Below, piece by piece: positions 54,000 through 64,000 of a DNA stretch of 64,000 bases; the stretch's first letter is position 1; every line of letters starts with the position of its first letter. The translations under genes were made by a program, and so were the position numbers. The notes below the pieces were generated by a model. The model searched no databases, was not told the DNA's origin, and saw only the letters and a program-made list of their open reading frames with translations. Origin of the DNA: Cervus elaphus (lineage: Eukaryota > Chordata > Mammalia > Artiodactyla > Cervidae); contig NC_057818.1 in NCBI RefSeq assembly GCF_910594005.1, positions 12,646,501 through 12,710,500 of the forward strand, in the 5' to 3' direction.

Positions 54000-54745
54000 A
54001 AAGCTATGTTTTCCCCATCAGATGCCCTAAGGCTATTTTTTATTGTTAATGAGGGCAGGGAGGGAAAGAGTGACCTGTGAACATTTTAATTTTTTCCCAA
54101 GAAAGCAAAACAGGTTAGAAACATGAGCTGCATTCCATCTGCAAGCGAAGGCTCTGCCCCGGCCCCTCTCAAGGTCAGGCCTACATAACACAGCAAAGCA
54201 GGGCAGCCTGCCGAACTGTGGGCTGTGTTTGTAAAGGCTGCAGACTTTCCAGCTGCAGTTCGTCTGAAAACATCACACAGTCTTTGAGGTAGGTTAAGCC
54301 CCTAGGATCTTTGGGGGCTTCGGGCTCAATTATCATCAGAAAATTGCAGCATCTCCAGGCTCAGGGAACCAGGCTCTGTGTCCACAGCTGTCCTTGCAGC
54401 AGCTGCCAGGGATGCCTGCCCGAGCCTTATCTCCAGGAGGAAGTCACCCCACCCTGTTCCAAATGCTTGTCCAGAGGGACGGGGCCAAGCAGAGTCCCAA
54501 GGGGCGAGGCAGCCCCACATGCCCAGCCAGAGAGAAAGTCTTCCCTCCCTCCCCCCGACCGGTGGAGGAGGAGAGCCACTAGGGGATGGATGGGATTCCC
54601 GGCACGTGTGCTTCCCACGGGGACCGAGCAATTCTGTCCCCAGCCTCACCTCTGGCTGGGACCTGCTTACATCTTCGTGTCACCATTGCATGAGTTCAAC
54701 TTCGGGGGTGGGGGGCAGCCCTGAAGTCTCACAACCTGACCAAGT
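54000..54745. other. Intergenic segment without assigned element
   Basis: No repeat recognised. Minus-strand and plus-strand open frames of 107-169 codons overlap here because the DNA is GC-rich; none shows a domain. Confidence 0.5.
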
Positions 54746-54749
54746 CCCC

Positions 54750-55180
54750 GAGACACACTTGTCACTTCACTCCTTCACACCCCAGGGCCTTTGCACAGGC
54801 TGTCATGGGAAGATTCCACCAGTCCCAGCCATGTGCCCTTGGACAGGTCACTCCCTCCTGGGCCTCAGATCCCTGTTGGTTATTTGAGGAGCTTCCTCAG
54901 TGACCAGTGGAGATCTGAAGGCCGGGAGTCTGGGGGTGAATCTGTGTTCCAACTGCCTCCAGGACTGCTCTTTCTGCAGAGTCAAACTGCTCTCTGCCCA
55001 CTCATCCTTCCAGCCTCAGCTTCCCTCCTATCCCTGGGGTCTTCCAGGATATCCTGGTACTTTTGGGTTCTTGGGCCTATCTGTGATGGTCTGGGGGCCT
55101 TCTTGTCCGCGCTGAAAACTCCTGGAGGGCAGGGTGGTCCCCCTAGCAAGTCCCCTCCCCAGCCTGGCCTGTCACAGGCT
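54750..55180 (+). repeat. L2 LINE remnants
   Basis: CACCCCAGGGCCTTTGCACA at 54779 and GAAAACTCCTGGAGGGCAGG at about 55115 are the L2 landmarks; the middle is diverged. Confidence 0.5.
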
Positions 55181-55239
55181 CTCTACCAAAGTGTTTAAAA
55201 AAGCACAAGTGAGTTTCCAAAATGCTTCCTCTTTCATGA

Positions 55240-56565
55240 CCTCATTGGTCCTCTCTAGCACCTGGACACAGGAAACAGGCTGTTGCTCCATTTTACAGAT
55301 GAGAAACTAAGTCTCTGAGCTCTGGGCTCCCAGCCAGCCTGCTCCTCCTCCTCAGTGTTTCCCAGGTTTCCGAGACAGCAGGAGAGAGCCACGTCACCGC
55401 AGTTGAAAGTGGTGCTGTCATGGTCCCTCCGTGGGCTTCTTGAAAGGATGCTGTTTAAGCAAAGCCTCCCAGCCCAGCCAGGGAGGGAGGTCACGTGTCC
55501 TTTGGCAGAGAAGAACCTGACCCTCAGGCTGGGCTGTGCGCATGCTTGCTGATTCATCACTCCTGGCCCCCGAGTTCTCTGCCTCCCGCCCAACCACCAG
55601 CACACAGCGCCAGCTCCGTTCATCTTCCCATCAGGAAAGAGGGCAGTGGCCTTAGGGGACCCTGAGGGCCACCCTTCTGGAAGCAGATGTGGACAGGCTG
55701 TTCAGGTCAGCGGGAGGACATGTTCTCTGCAGGCAGCTCTGGCCACAGACCAGAGTGGTGGAGCCACAGGAGACTGTGCCTGGCCAGCCCCGGGGTCCAG
55801 CCTCCTCCTCTGCCTCCCAGCAAGGTGACCTTGGCAGAGCACCGGGCCTCTCCACCCATTTCCTTCCTGCCACAGGGGCGGGGGGTGCGTAATGACACCC
55901 TTGTTCTGAAGGATGGCCGTGAGGCTTAGAGGCCGTGGAGGTCAGCTCGTGTTGGGCAAAGCGCCTTGTGCATAAGAAACCCTTGGTGAAGGTCACATAT
56001 TTGTGAAAAGATTACTTATTTATAGAATTCATTAGGAAGCCTCTAGATAGAGGCCGAGTGAGAGAAACCTGCGCTTTCGGAGTCAAGAGAGGATCGTGGG
56101 CCCCTCTGGGGGTCGGGGGGGCGCAGGAGCTGTGGTCCACTGGGTGCCGTGAGTCCTGAGGTGACAGCAGACACTGGGGCTTGGGAGACGGAGCCTGGCC
56201 TGGGGGCGCAGTCGGTGAGGCCAGCCATTCTGTCAGGGGACAGGGAGGAGAGGGTGGTGTCTGGGGCCCCTGCAGGGACCTCTGGATTGGGTGCACTCAG
56301 GTATTCTCTCAGAAGTTCCCTGGGGGCTGCAAGGCAGAGACTGACGGGAACTTTGAGGACTTGCTGAGCCCCATGGGGCCTGGGTTTATCCTGGTTACCT
56401 ATGATCATCATCAGTTAGCGAAAGCTAAGCTGTGCTTGCTGAGGATGGCTCCAAAAAGGGGTCTTTTGAGGCCGCTGAAGGTCTAGTCTAAGTCAGAGCA
56501 GGGTCTGTGGGAGCAGTAAAGAGCCCCGGGCCCTGTGGACGCAAACCAGAGGCCCCAGCTGAGCA
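55240..56565. other. Intergenic segment, mostly unassigned
   Basis: A short reverse MIR (CATTTTACAGATGAGAAACT) lies at 55285-55325. The rest is GC-rich with no recognised repeat or exon. Confidence 0.5.
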
Positions 56566-56569
56566 GTAG

Positions 56570-57035
56570 GGATGTTTCTCCCCGGCACAGTCTCCCATGG
56601 CTCCTGTTAGCAAACTGCACAGACCCAACACCTTAAACACCACACGAGCGTGTTCTCTTACTGCCCTGGAAGCTGGAAGTCTGAAGTGAGTCTTTCAGGC
56701 AAAAATCAAGGTGTGGGCAGGGCCGCTCTTCCTGGAGGCCCCGGGGAGAACGTGTTTCCGGCCTCTTCCAGCTCCTGGAGGCGCCCGCGTCCCTTGGCTC
56801 ACAGCCTGGTTCTCAGGGCTTGTGCCTCCGCCCTCCTTTCTCTGACCCTCCTGCTTCCCTCTCGCCAGGACCCTCATGATGACACTGAGCCCATGAGACA
56901 AGCCAGGACCCTGTCCCCACCTCCAGGTCCTTAGTGACCTCTGCCAAGTCCCTTTTGTCGTGTAAGCTCACACACTCACATGCACGACTTTGGTGGGGGG
57001 GTCACTATTCCACTGACCACACACTCTGTATCCAC
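56570..57035 (-). mobile_element. MLT1-type LTR
   Basis: CTGCCCTGGAAGCTGGAAGT, AAATCAAGGTGTGGGCAGGG and the end near CACTATTCCACTGACCACAC fit a minus-strand MLT1 LTR. LTR only. 57175-57485 may be a further old LTR (TTGTGAGAGAAATAATATCT). Confidence 0.65.
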
Positions 57036-57719
57036 GTAGTTGGGGTGGGCAGCCTCTGCCTAATAAGGCTGTTGGGATATCATTCATATAACTTTAAGTT
57101 TTAAAATAACAACTTCTCTTCCTACAGATGTCACCAGTACCCACCCCCTTTCTTCCTTTAATGACAGAATGCCTCAGTTTTCACTGGGCTTAAGACTGCT
57201 AACTCACTAGCCTCCTTTGCAGCCAGTAATGACCGCACGGCTGTGTCTGGCCACCAGTGTGTGAGCAGACGCATTGTGCGTCCTTACATGCGCCCTTAAA
57301 AAGCATGGGCCTGGGCTCCCTTTGTCTCTCCCCTCTTCCCAGTGTTGGGCTTGTGGACACCATAGGGGCTGCAGCAACTACTTTGGATCCAGAGATAAAA
57401 ATCATGTGTTAAAGCTCACAAAACCACCCTGCTAGTAGTCACCTCCCTCTGGATTGTGAGAGAAATAATATCTTATATTGTTTAAGCAAACGTATTAGGG
57501 GGCCTCTCTGTCACAGCAGCGGACCTTGTACCCTGACTCAGACACGTGGGTCTGTGTGTCTGAGAGGCTGCCTTGTTCTTCCCACTGCCGATGACTCCAG
57601 GGTCTCTGCCGCCTCTCTCCTAGACCTCCCCGCTGTTGAGCTGGTCGCAACTGCATGCAAGATGATCAAATCCTCCCTGACTCGGGCAGAGAGGGGAGAC
57701 TTTTCCCAAATGTGCAGGC

Positions 57720-57870
57720 TCGAAGCCAGTAGCCTCAGCATCACCTGGGAGTTTGGTTGGAGATGCAGAGGCTCTGGCTCTCGTTCAAACCTTGTGCCTC
57801 AGATTCTGCATTGACTACGACCCGCAAGTGGGGGAGTGCAGTCACTTGAGAAGCTCTGGTCTTAGCGTTC
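57720..57870 (+). repeat. MER5A DNA transposon fossil
   Basis: GTAGCCTCAGCATCACCTGG, GTGCCTCAGATTCTGCATTG and ACTTGAGAAGCTCTGG in MER5A order. Confidence 0.7.
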
Positions 57871-58289
57871 CACGTCTCTGTGCTGAAACCCCTTGCTGTC
57901 CAAGTCAGTGGACTTCACGCTGTGCCCCAGTCCCTAGGGTTGTCCCTGGGCCTAGATGCCTTACCCCTGCTTAAGTAAGGCAAAACCACATGTTGGGGTT
58001 TGTTTGATGGGGTTCTGCATAGACCGATTTTCTGAAGGGAAGTATGAAAGTCCTGGTCCTGGGTCACGCCTGTGCTGATGACCACCTCGCGGGGGCCGCA
58101 CAGGGCCTGAGGCAGCAGAGGCAGACCAAGGTGTCAGGAACCCTCACCTTCTCTCAGTCATCTAGAGGACTCTCCCCCAGTTTCCTTTGGGGGAGGCAGT
58201 CTCCTTGGGTGGAAGGGCCTGAAAACTCGTCTCCAGGTGCACCTCAGATCATTCATTCTCCTTCATGTTGTTTTAGATCATTTTCATTC

Positions 58290-58560
58290 ACTTATGAGTG
58301 GATAAACGTTTACTAAGTTCCAGGCACTGTTCTGTGCATTGGGAATACTGCACCGATTGTACACAAGCTTTCCTCATGGAGGTTACATTTTACTGTTTTT
58401 GTGTCTGGGGAATAGATTTCCAGGCAAAGGGAGCAGCCAGTGCAAAGGCCCTGAGGTCATTGGTGTTGGGAATGTTAGGGCAGTGTCACGGCTGGCTGGT
58501 GTGCTGTGGCTGGTGGATAAGGGAAGGCAGCAGGAAGGAGGTGGGGTGGTTAGAGGTTTG
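58290..58560 (-). repeat. L2 LINE fragment
   Basis: TTCCAGGCACTGTTCTGTGC, TCATGGAGGTTACATTTTAC and GTGCAAAGGCCCTGAGGTCA: reverse L2. Confidence 0.7.
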
Positions 58561-58569
58561 TGGGGTGAC

Positions 58570-59990
58570 AGGGCTGGTGGGCAGATGCTACTAGATGCCC
58601 TTGCCCGTGTTGCCTCTCAGCTCCCCAGTGCGATGCATGCCAATGGCTTCTTACCTGCTGTGTCCCATCTGGGGTTTTTCTGGCCACAGGAGCAAGTCCG
58701 GGGTGCAGCAGGGTTCCCCAGGAGAGCCAGAGAGTAGGCTGACCTAGTTGCAGCTGCCTGAAAGTCCCAGAGCCCAGAAAGCCCTCAGTCCCAGGCAGAC
58801 GAGGATGGTGTAACCTTGTGGAGTTGATGTTTGGGGAGCTGCCTTCAGGCAAAGAAGGACAAGCATGCTGTGGGAAGCCTGGGTCCTGCCCCTTACGTGG
58901 GACAGCTCAGAGGCTCGCCCCAAGTCACGGGGTGCCCAGCAGGCTACCCGCTCAGGACCACTCTCTTTTTCATCTTTCCCCTGCCTGTCTCCTTTCTGCA
59001 CCCCCTCAGCTGTGCTTTCTGGGAGCATCTCTGCTATATTCTATTCTATAGCTGAATATAGATGAATAGATGCTATTCTATAGCATCTCTGCTATATTTG
59101 GGACAAGGATTGTCCCAAATCCTTGTCTCAGGCTCTCTGCCTGGAGGCCTCAACCTAAAGCCCAGGGCAGAGGGGCTGATGAACATGGGGGGAGGAGCCA
59201 AGCTACCCCATTGAGTCCACCTTGCATGGAATGCTTTTGGAATTTGAAGGGCATCCCCATCCCAAGGCCTCTTCGTGCCGGTGCTAAGCCTGGCTTTGAG
59301 TCAGAGTGGACATCACAGCTAAAAGGTGGGAACGCAGGTGTCTCCCCAGACACTGGGGTCATCCCAGCTGCCCTGTCCTCACTGCCGCCTCTGCTGACCC
59401 TTCACCCACCCCTCCCCAACAGGAGGCAGCCGAGGTCCCAGCCAAGAGTGAGCGACTTGTGTCCTCAGGCCGCAGCCGGGGCTGCTGCCGGGAACCCCGG
59501 GCTCTCCTTGCCCAACCGGCCCCGTTGTGCTGACCCTGGCTGCTGCCTGCGTGGCTGGAGCCCAGGGGCCGCGTGGGGCCGCCGGCCTGCCCTGCCCTGC
59601 CCTTGCCCCCTCTCGCCCTCGCTGGGCGCTGCCAGTGCTGACCTTAGATTGATCTCCTGGCCTCCAGACCTTGGCCTCTCGCTTCCTCTTGCCACGGGGT
59701 GCCCAGCTCTGGTGATGAACTTCCCAGGTGGCGGTGGCCCTTTCCTGTGCCCTGACCTGCGAGGGCCTGGGCTGAGCTGGCAGACATGGCCTGAGTGGAC
59801 TTCTAGGCCAGCCTGGTAGCCCCGGCTGCCCTGGGCCGAAGCCAGGGGCTTCCTCTTGCATCACATCCCACAGAACGGTGGCTGCTCTGGAGCTGTGCCG
59901 GGCAGGGGCCACGCTGCCCTTCTGCAGCCCCCTGCCATGCTGCCCCGGACCCCGGCACGCACACAAAGCCCCCCTCACTCGCTTCCAGAA
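58570..59990. other. GC-rich intergenic segment with hairpins at 59.07-59.13 kb
   Basis: No repeat or exon recognised. About 59420-59720 is GC- and CpG-enriched, by my count about 16 CpG in 250 bp, roughly half of expectation, so not a clear CpG island. A 249-codon plus-strand open frame crosses it with no domain. Confidence 0.5.
59069..59127. repeat. Cluster of three hairpins, two mutually exclusive
   Basis: 59069-59087 is an 8-bp stem with a 3-nt loop. 59096-59120 is an 11-bp perfect stem with loop GGA. 59102-59127 is a 10-bp perfect stem with a 6-nt loop that reuses the bases of the previous hairpin. Confidence 0.9.
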
Positions 59991-59991
59991 G

Positions 59992-60117
59992 CCCCTCTCC
60001 CCATGCCTGCTTTCCGTCCTGCCCCTGTATCAGCCCCTCTCCCCATGCCTGCTTTCCGTCCTGCCCCTGTATCAGCCCCTCTCCCCATGCCTGCTTTCCG
60101 TCCTGCCCCCGTATCAG
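59992..60117 (+). repeat. 42-bp tandem triplication
   Basis: Three head-to-tail copies at 59992-60033, 60034-60075 and 60076-60117, identical except one C/T change in the third. As 42 is a multiple of three, open frames across it show a 14-residue repeat. Confidence 0.97.
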
Positions 60118-60254
60118 CTCATGGGAAGTTTTTTCCTCCAGCTAGCTTCACAGCATTGGCTTTCATATTCTCTTTCAGTCATGGCTTTGAAAGAATGACT
60201 CAGTGGTGAGGTTGGCATACCACTTATTTCAAAGGGAGGGTCCCTTTTCTTTCA

Positions 60255-60385
60255 GATTAAAGGACTGTTTTTTCTGGCTGTGCTGTGCAACATGTGGGAT
60301 CATAGTTCCCTGACGAGGGATTGAACACGTGCCCTTTGCCTTGGAAGCACCAAGTCTTAACCACTGGATTGCCAGAGAGGTCCCC
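60255..60385 (-). mobile_element. CHR-type SINE, short copy
   Basis: GGCTGTGCTGTGCAACATGT, GGGATCATAGTTCCCTGACG, AAGTCTTAACCACTGGATTG: minus-strand CHR-type SINE. Confidence 0.8.
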
Positions 60386-60639
60386 TTAAGGACTCTTCTA
60401 GAGTCAAAAGACAATCATGCATTTAGCTGACTGTGAGCCTTGAACAAACGAATCCCTTAGCCTTTCCTGATCTTTACCTGTTTCCTTCACAGTAAGTGAC
60501 CTCGTATCCAACTGAAATCCTGGAGCTGTCCTCCTTTTTGGAACCTTTGCAGAATGAGCCCATGTATTAAGTGTAGGGAGAAAAAGTCATTTACTGTTGA
60601 CCATGTTTTCACTTTATAAGAATAATAAGTAATACTATT

Positions 60640-60790
60640 TTTAAGTGTTTACAACGTGCTGCGCTCATAGTCTCCCTGTGAGGTGGTCCAAGTACTCTCC
60701 CCATTTTGTAGATGAGGAAAGCGGGGCTCAGAAAGGCTAAGTAACTTGCCCAAGGACACACAGTAGGACTCAAAACTGGATCTTTCCAAG
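60640..60790 (-). repeat. MIR SINE
   Basis: CATTTTGTAGATGAGGAAAG and AAGTAACTTGCCCAAGGACA: reverse MIR. Confidence 0.75.
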
Positions 60791-60799
60791 AGCCAGTGG

Positions 60800-63275
60800 T
60801 GCCCTGAGTGACTCATTCCAGGTTGTCTCGAGTTCCCTTCTGGACTCAGCATTTGTTTTACTCTTCTGTTTTTCTGTGGGTTTTGTCTTTCCAAATCAAA
60901 ACCGGTTGTTGTTGTTGTTCTGATTAAGTTGGGGCCTGGTTGGACCTCCCCAGAGCTGGAGAAGATGCCTTTCCAGGATAAATGGAAACTGTTTACACAA
61001 TAGTTGTCAGATGCTTTAGCAGGAAATAAATCATATAGAATAACACTGGAAACGCTGAAATGAATCTGTGTGGGCAGCTGGGTTTAACCCCCAAATTAGT
61101 TCCAGTCCTTTTAAAAAACACTTTCCCCCTCTCTTTTCATGTTTGTTTGTTTCATTTTTTTTTCCCCCTTGCATAAATTTTCCAGATCTGGCTTTCAGAG
61201 AGGCTGTTGATGAGTCAGACCATTCTGCTTGTCTCAGTGCTAATCAGGGCTACCCTGGTCCCCAGTTATCTTCATTCCCGCAAAGTCACCATGGTGGGGA
61301 GTGGGTGGTGTCCACACGAGCTGGGGTTCGTGGAGGTTGCCCAGCCCTAGACTCCAGGTTTAGGGGTCGTCCCTTGAGAGGCTTCAGGCCATCCTGTCAG
61401 CCAGAGCTCTTCAAGCCCCTCCACACTAGGGTCCCAGACCAGACCTCACACTAGAAGTGGCAAAGCCCAGGAATCTGCATTTTGATGCACACCTCTGTTT
61501 TCAACCCCTGCTCTCTTGAAAAAAACTTAGACTCCTGTACCACAGTTCTGGGAGCACAGCTGGGAACCTGAGACCTCAGGAGAGTTCTCTGGAAGATTCA
61601 GGATCCCACAGTCCCCACCCCAAACCCAGTCTAATGGGCAGCTCTGCCCACCCAGGGTACAAGCCTCAGAAGGTTTAAGAGCTGAAGAGCTGTGACGAGT
61701 GTTCCCCTGCAACTCTCGGCTGCTTCAATGTTGACAGGTAGCTTCTGCTTGTATCTACTTCCTTTTCCCTCAAAACATCAGAAATATGAGCCAATTTGGG
61801 AGCTCTGTCATCCACGTTTCACTGGATGCATTTATAACAGGAGAAACAATGGGAAAACCATTTCTCAGGGGATCTAGTGATCCATCCAGTGATACAGCGA
61901 GTCCTTTCCTCAGTTTCCCCCGTGTACAAGGCACGGACAGTCATGAGCAGCCAGACACACCCTACCCACCTGGGCTGGCAACCAGGAGACAGACCCTGAG
62001 AGTTATTGTTTAATGGGGTGTCTGAGAGCTTATAATGGGAGGCAGGCAGTGTTTCCGTGAGCTCTGAGGGATATGGGGAGCATCCAGACAAAGGCCAAGC
62101 ACAGGGAAGCGACCCCCCCCCCCCCACCGCCCCGCCGCCTCTTGTGTGAGGAAATGAAGCCTGAGGTCGGGGGAGAAGCCTGAGATGAGGCCTGGTGCAC
62201 CATGTGGAAGGTTCTGAAATAGCTGCTCGTCTGTCTTCACAGTGCCCAAGCAAAAGCTGCCTTCTCAGCTGACCCTTGGCTGCCGAGCGTGACATTTCTG
62301 CCATGCCCCGGCCCCTGTCTGCTCCTGTAGGGACATCCTCTCCTCTGCACCCCCAGACCTGCATCTGCATCCCGAGGGCAGCGTTCCCAATGCCAAGGGC
62401 ATCAGTGTAGCCTGGAAGTAGGCTGACAGCTTCCAGATGTTTGTGGACCCGGCCTGGCTTCTAGAGGGGCCACTCAGGCTTCTGAGGTTTACAAACGGCA
62501 AGACCCAGTTCCCTGCTGACCCTCGTGAGGCAGGGGCCCCTGCCTGGTCGTGTCAGGGCAGTCCCCTGGGGTCCTCATGTGGGCCCTTCCAGCGTTTCTG
62601 CCCCAATCCAGCTAAGGAAGGCCCAAGCATCTGGATTCTGCCCCCAAAGAGAAATGGATGGAGTCAAAGTCCACAAGCCCCAGGGAAGGGGCTTGTCAGG
62701 TTGGAGGAGCTGGGAGGACCCCGGGCATGCCCCTGACGCGAGCATAGCCCCCTGTCACCCCAGGAAGCCCAACCTCCAGGGCCACACCCAGCCCAGACAC
62801 ACTCCCCATCTGATGCCCACTGAGCCGACAGCAGCCACTCTGATCTCGGGGCTCAGCCCAGAAGGTGGGGTGGGGAGGGCCGGCTCCAGAAAACAGGACC
62901 CACGGCCTGTCTTTCCAGAAAGATGTTAGCAGTCCTCCCACCGACTCACTGGGTGGGAGATGCTCACGTGAGTGGTACCCTGTACCCCCACCCTGGCAGG
63001 CGCCCAGGCACCAGAAACCCAACACACAGATGGCCCATCACTCTTCCTCCAGAAGCTTCCAGGGGCTTTGTGCTCCAGATGCTGACGAACCCCACTATCC
63101 ACCCAGTCCTGCAGAACCTGGGGCTTCTCCTCCTCCTCTGTTTGTTGGGGGGCCATCCTTCTGAAGTCTCAGCACATCCCAAGTTCCTCCCACCCCTGCC
63201 CCTGCCTGCACCCCTCCGCCACCGCCTCTGAGCAGCACCTCCAGCTGGTCTCTCTGGAGTTTAGTCTTGCCCACT
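60800..63275. other. Intergenic segment without assigned element
   Basis: 60900-61110 looks unique, with a forkhead-type TGTTTAC at about 60990. A MER5A-like scrap is at 61440-61500 and a C-run at 62108-62122. No exon recognised; overlapping open frames of 99-183 codons are unsupported. Confidence 0.45.
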
Positions 63276-63279
63276 TTGG

Positions 63280-63960
63280 TAGGTTTTGTTTAATTTATTG
63301 AGGTGAAATCACATAAAATTAACACTTTTAAAGTGACTAGTGGCCTTTAGCATGTCCATAATGTTATAAACCACCACCTCCACACAGTTCCAAAATATTC
63401 CCCTCACCCCAGAGGAAACCCTGTACCCAGGAAGCTGTTTCTCCCTCTTGCCATTCCCCGCTGCTCCTGCAACCACCCACCTACTTCCTGCCTCTGTGGG
63501 TCTCTCTCCTCTGGACATTTCGCATAAAGGGAGCCACACGATACGTGACTCTCCGTGTCTGGCTTCTCTCACTTGGCACAAGGCTTTCGAGCTTCATCTG
63601 TGGTGTTGCTGTTGTCAGTGCTTCGTTCTCCTCTATGACCAAATCATACCCCACTGTCAGGACAGACCACCCTTGGTTTATCTGTTCACTGGCTCTTGAG
63701 CTGTTTCCACTTTTTGCTGTTGGGAATTGTGATGCCGTGAACACGCGTGTATGAGGGTTTGCGTCTCAGCTTTCAGTTCTTCTGAACGTGTGCGTGGGGG
63801 CACATAACTGGTCGTAAGGTGGTTCTGTGTTAACTTCTTGAGGCACCCACATCTGTCCATGCCTTCTTTGAGGGCAAATCCTGCCCGAGTTTCCCACCTG
63901 AATGCCCAGCATGGAGCAGAGAATTGTACATGAAGTAGATGCTCAGAATTTATCCTTGAG
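63280..63960. mobile_element. Old L1M 3' region, then L2 tail
   Basis: 63280-63850: GAGGTGAAATCACATAAAAT, CTGTACCCAGGAAGCTG, GTGTCTGGCTTCTCTCACTT, TTGGGAATTGTGATGCCGTG in minus-strand L1M order. 63870-63958 resembles a plus-strand L2 end (ATGCCCAGCATGGAGCAGAG, AGTAGATGCTCAGAATTTAT). Confidence 0.65.
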
Positions 63961-64000
63961 TCCCCAAGAGAGAACCAGGAAGCAAGTAGGACAAAGAGGA

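Noticed and set aside
59420..59720. CpG island promoter, possibly for ZDHHC7
   Set aside because: CpG frequency is about half of expectation by rough count, and no ZDHHC7 exon or other first exon could be recognised nearby.
59070..59819. Plus-strand open frame of 249 codons
   Set aside because: GC-rich, overlaps a 199-codon frame on the other strand, has no recognisable domain and starts within hairpin-rich DNA.
62108..62122. Run of 13 to 14 Cs
   Set aside because: Simple homopolymer; its exact length may be a sequencing artefact.

Overview
This window is genomic DNA from a ruminant, most likely a bovid. The evidence is its repeats: BovB (RTE-type) LINEs, Bov-tA and Bov-A2 SINEs, older cetartiodactyl tRNA-derived CHR-type SINEs and ruminant-type L1 tails, over a background of old mammalian MIR, L2, MER5A, MLT1, L1M and Tigger1 copies. 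Cattle, sheep, goat and similar species cannot be told apart from the sequence alone.

Positions 1-29940 hold the 3' half of one gene on the + strand, CRISPLD2 (cysteine-rich secretory protein LCCL domain-containing 2, also called LGL1 or LCRISP2). Seven coding exons with canonical AG/GT borders join in one open frame. They encode about 192 residues: most of LCCL domain 1, a short linker, all of LCCL domain 2 and the C-terminal tail, ending in a TGA at 27577-27579. The signal peptide, the CAP/SCP domain and the promoter lie upstream of the window. A 3' UTR of about 2.36 kb follows, with a dense G-rich run 68 nt after the stop, an internal AATAAA at 28758 and the probable main AATAAA at 29916.

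From about 30 kb to the end I see no convincing protein-coding exon. In human, CRISPLD2 is followed by a gap and then ZDHHC7 on the opposite strand; no ZDHHC7 exon is recognisable here, so this looks like the intergenic gap. It holds a 16-bp-register CpG-rich minisatellite (30263-30511), a Tigger1 fossil with an internal deletion (42.8-44.1 kb), an approximately 180-bp duplicated block about 1 kb apart (45.0 and 46.0 kb), an expanded trinucleotide tract (48.2-48.7 kb), a perfect-frame 42-bp triplication (60.0 kb), and many nested LINE, SINE and LTR insertions, several with readable target-site duplications.

No operon, CRISPR array, prokaryotic system or new multi-gene system is present. The most unusual items are structural: a 35-bp fold-back at a BovB 5' junction (26179-26264), a G-quadruplex candidate just after the CRISPLD2 stop codon, two overlapping mutually exclusive hairpins at 59.1 kb, and a SINE with two tRNA heads bounded by one target-site duplication (42.2-42.5 kb). 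Repeat family names come from recognising consensus features from memory, not from a database search, and repeat edges are approximate unless a target-site duplication is given.
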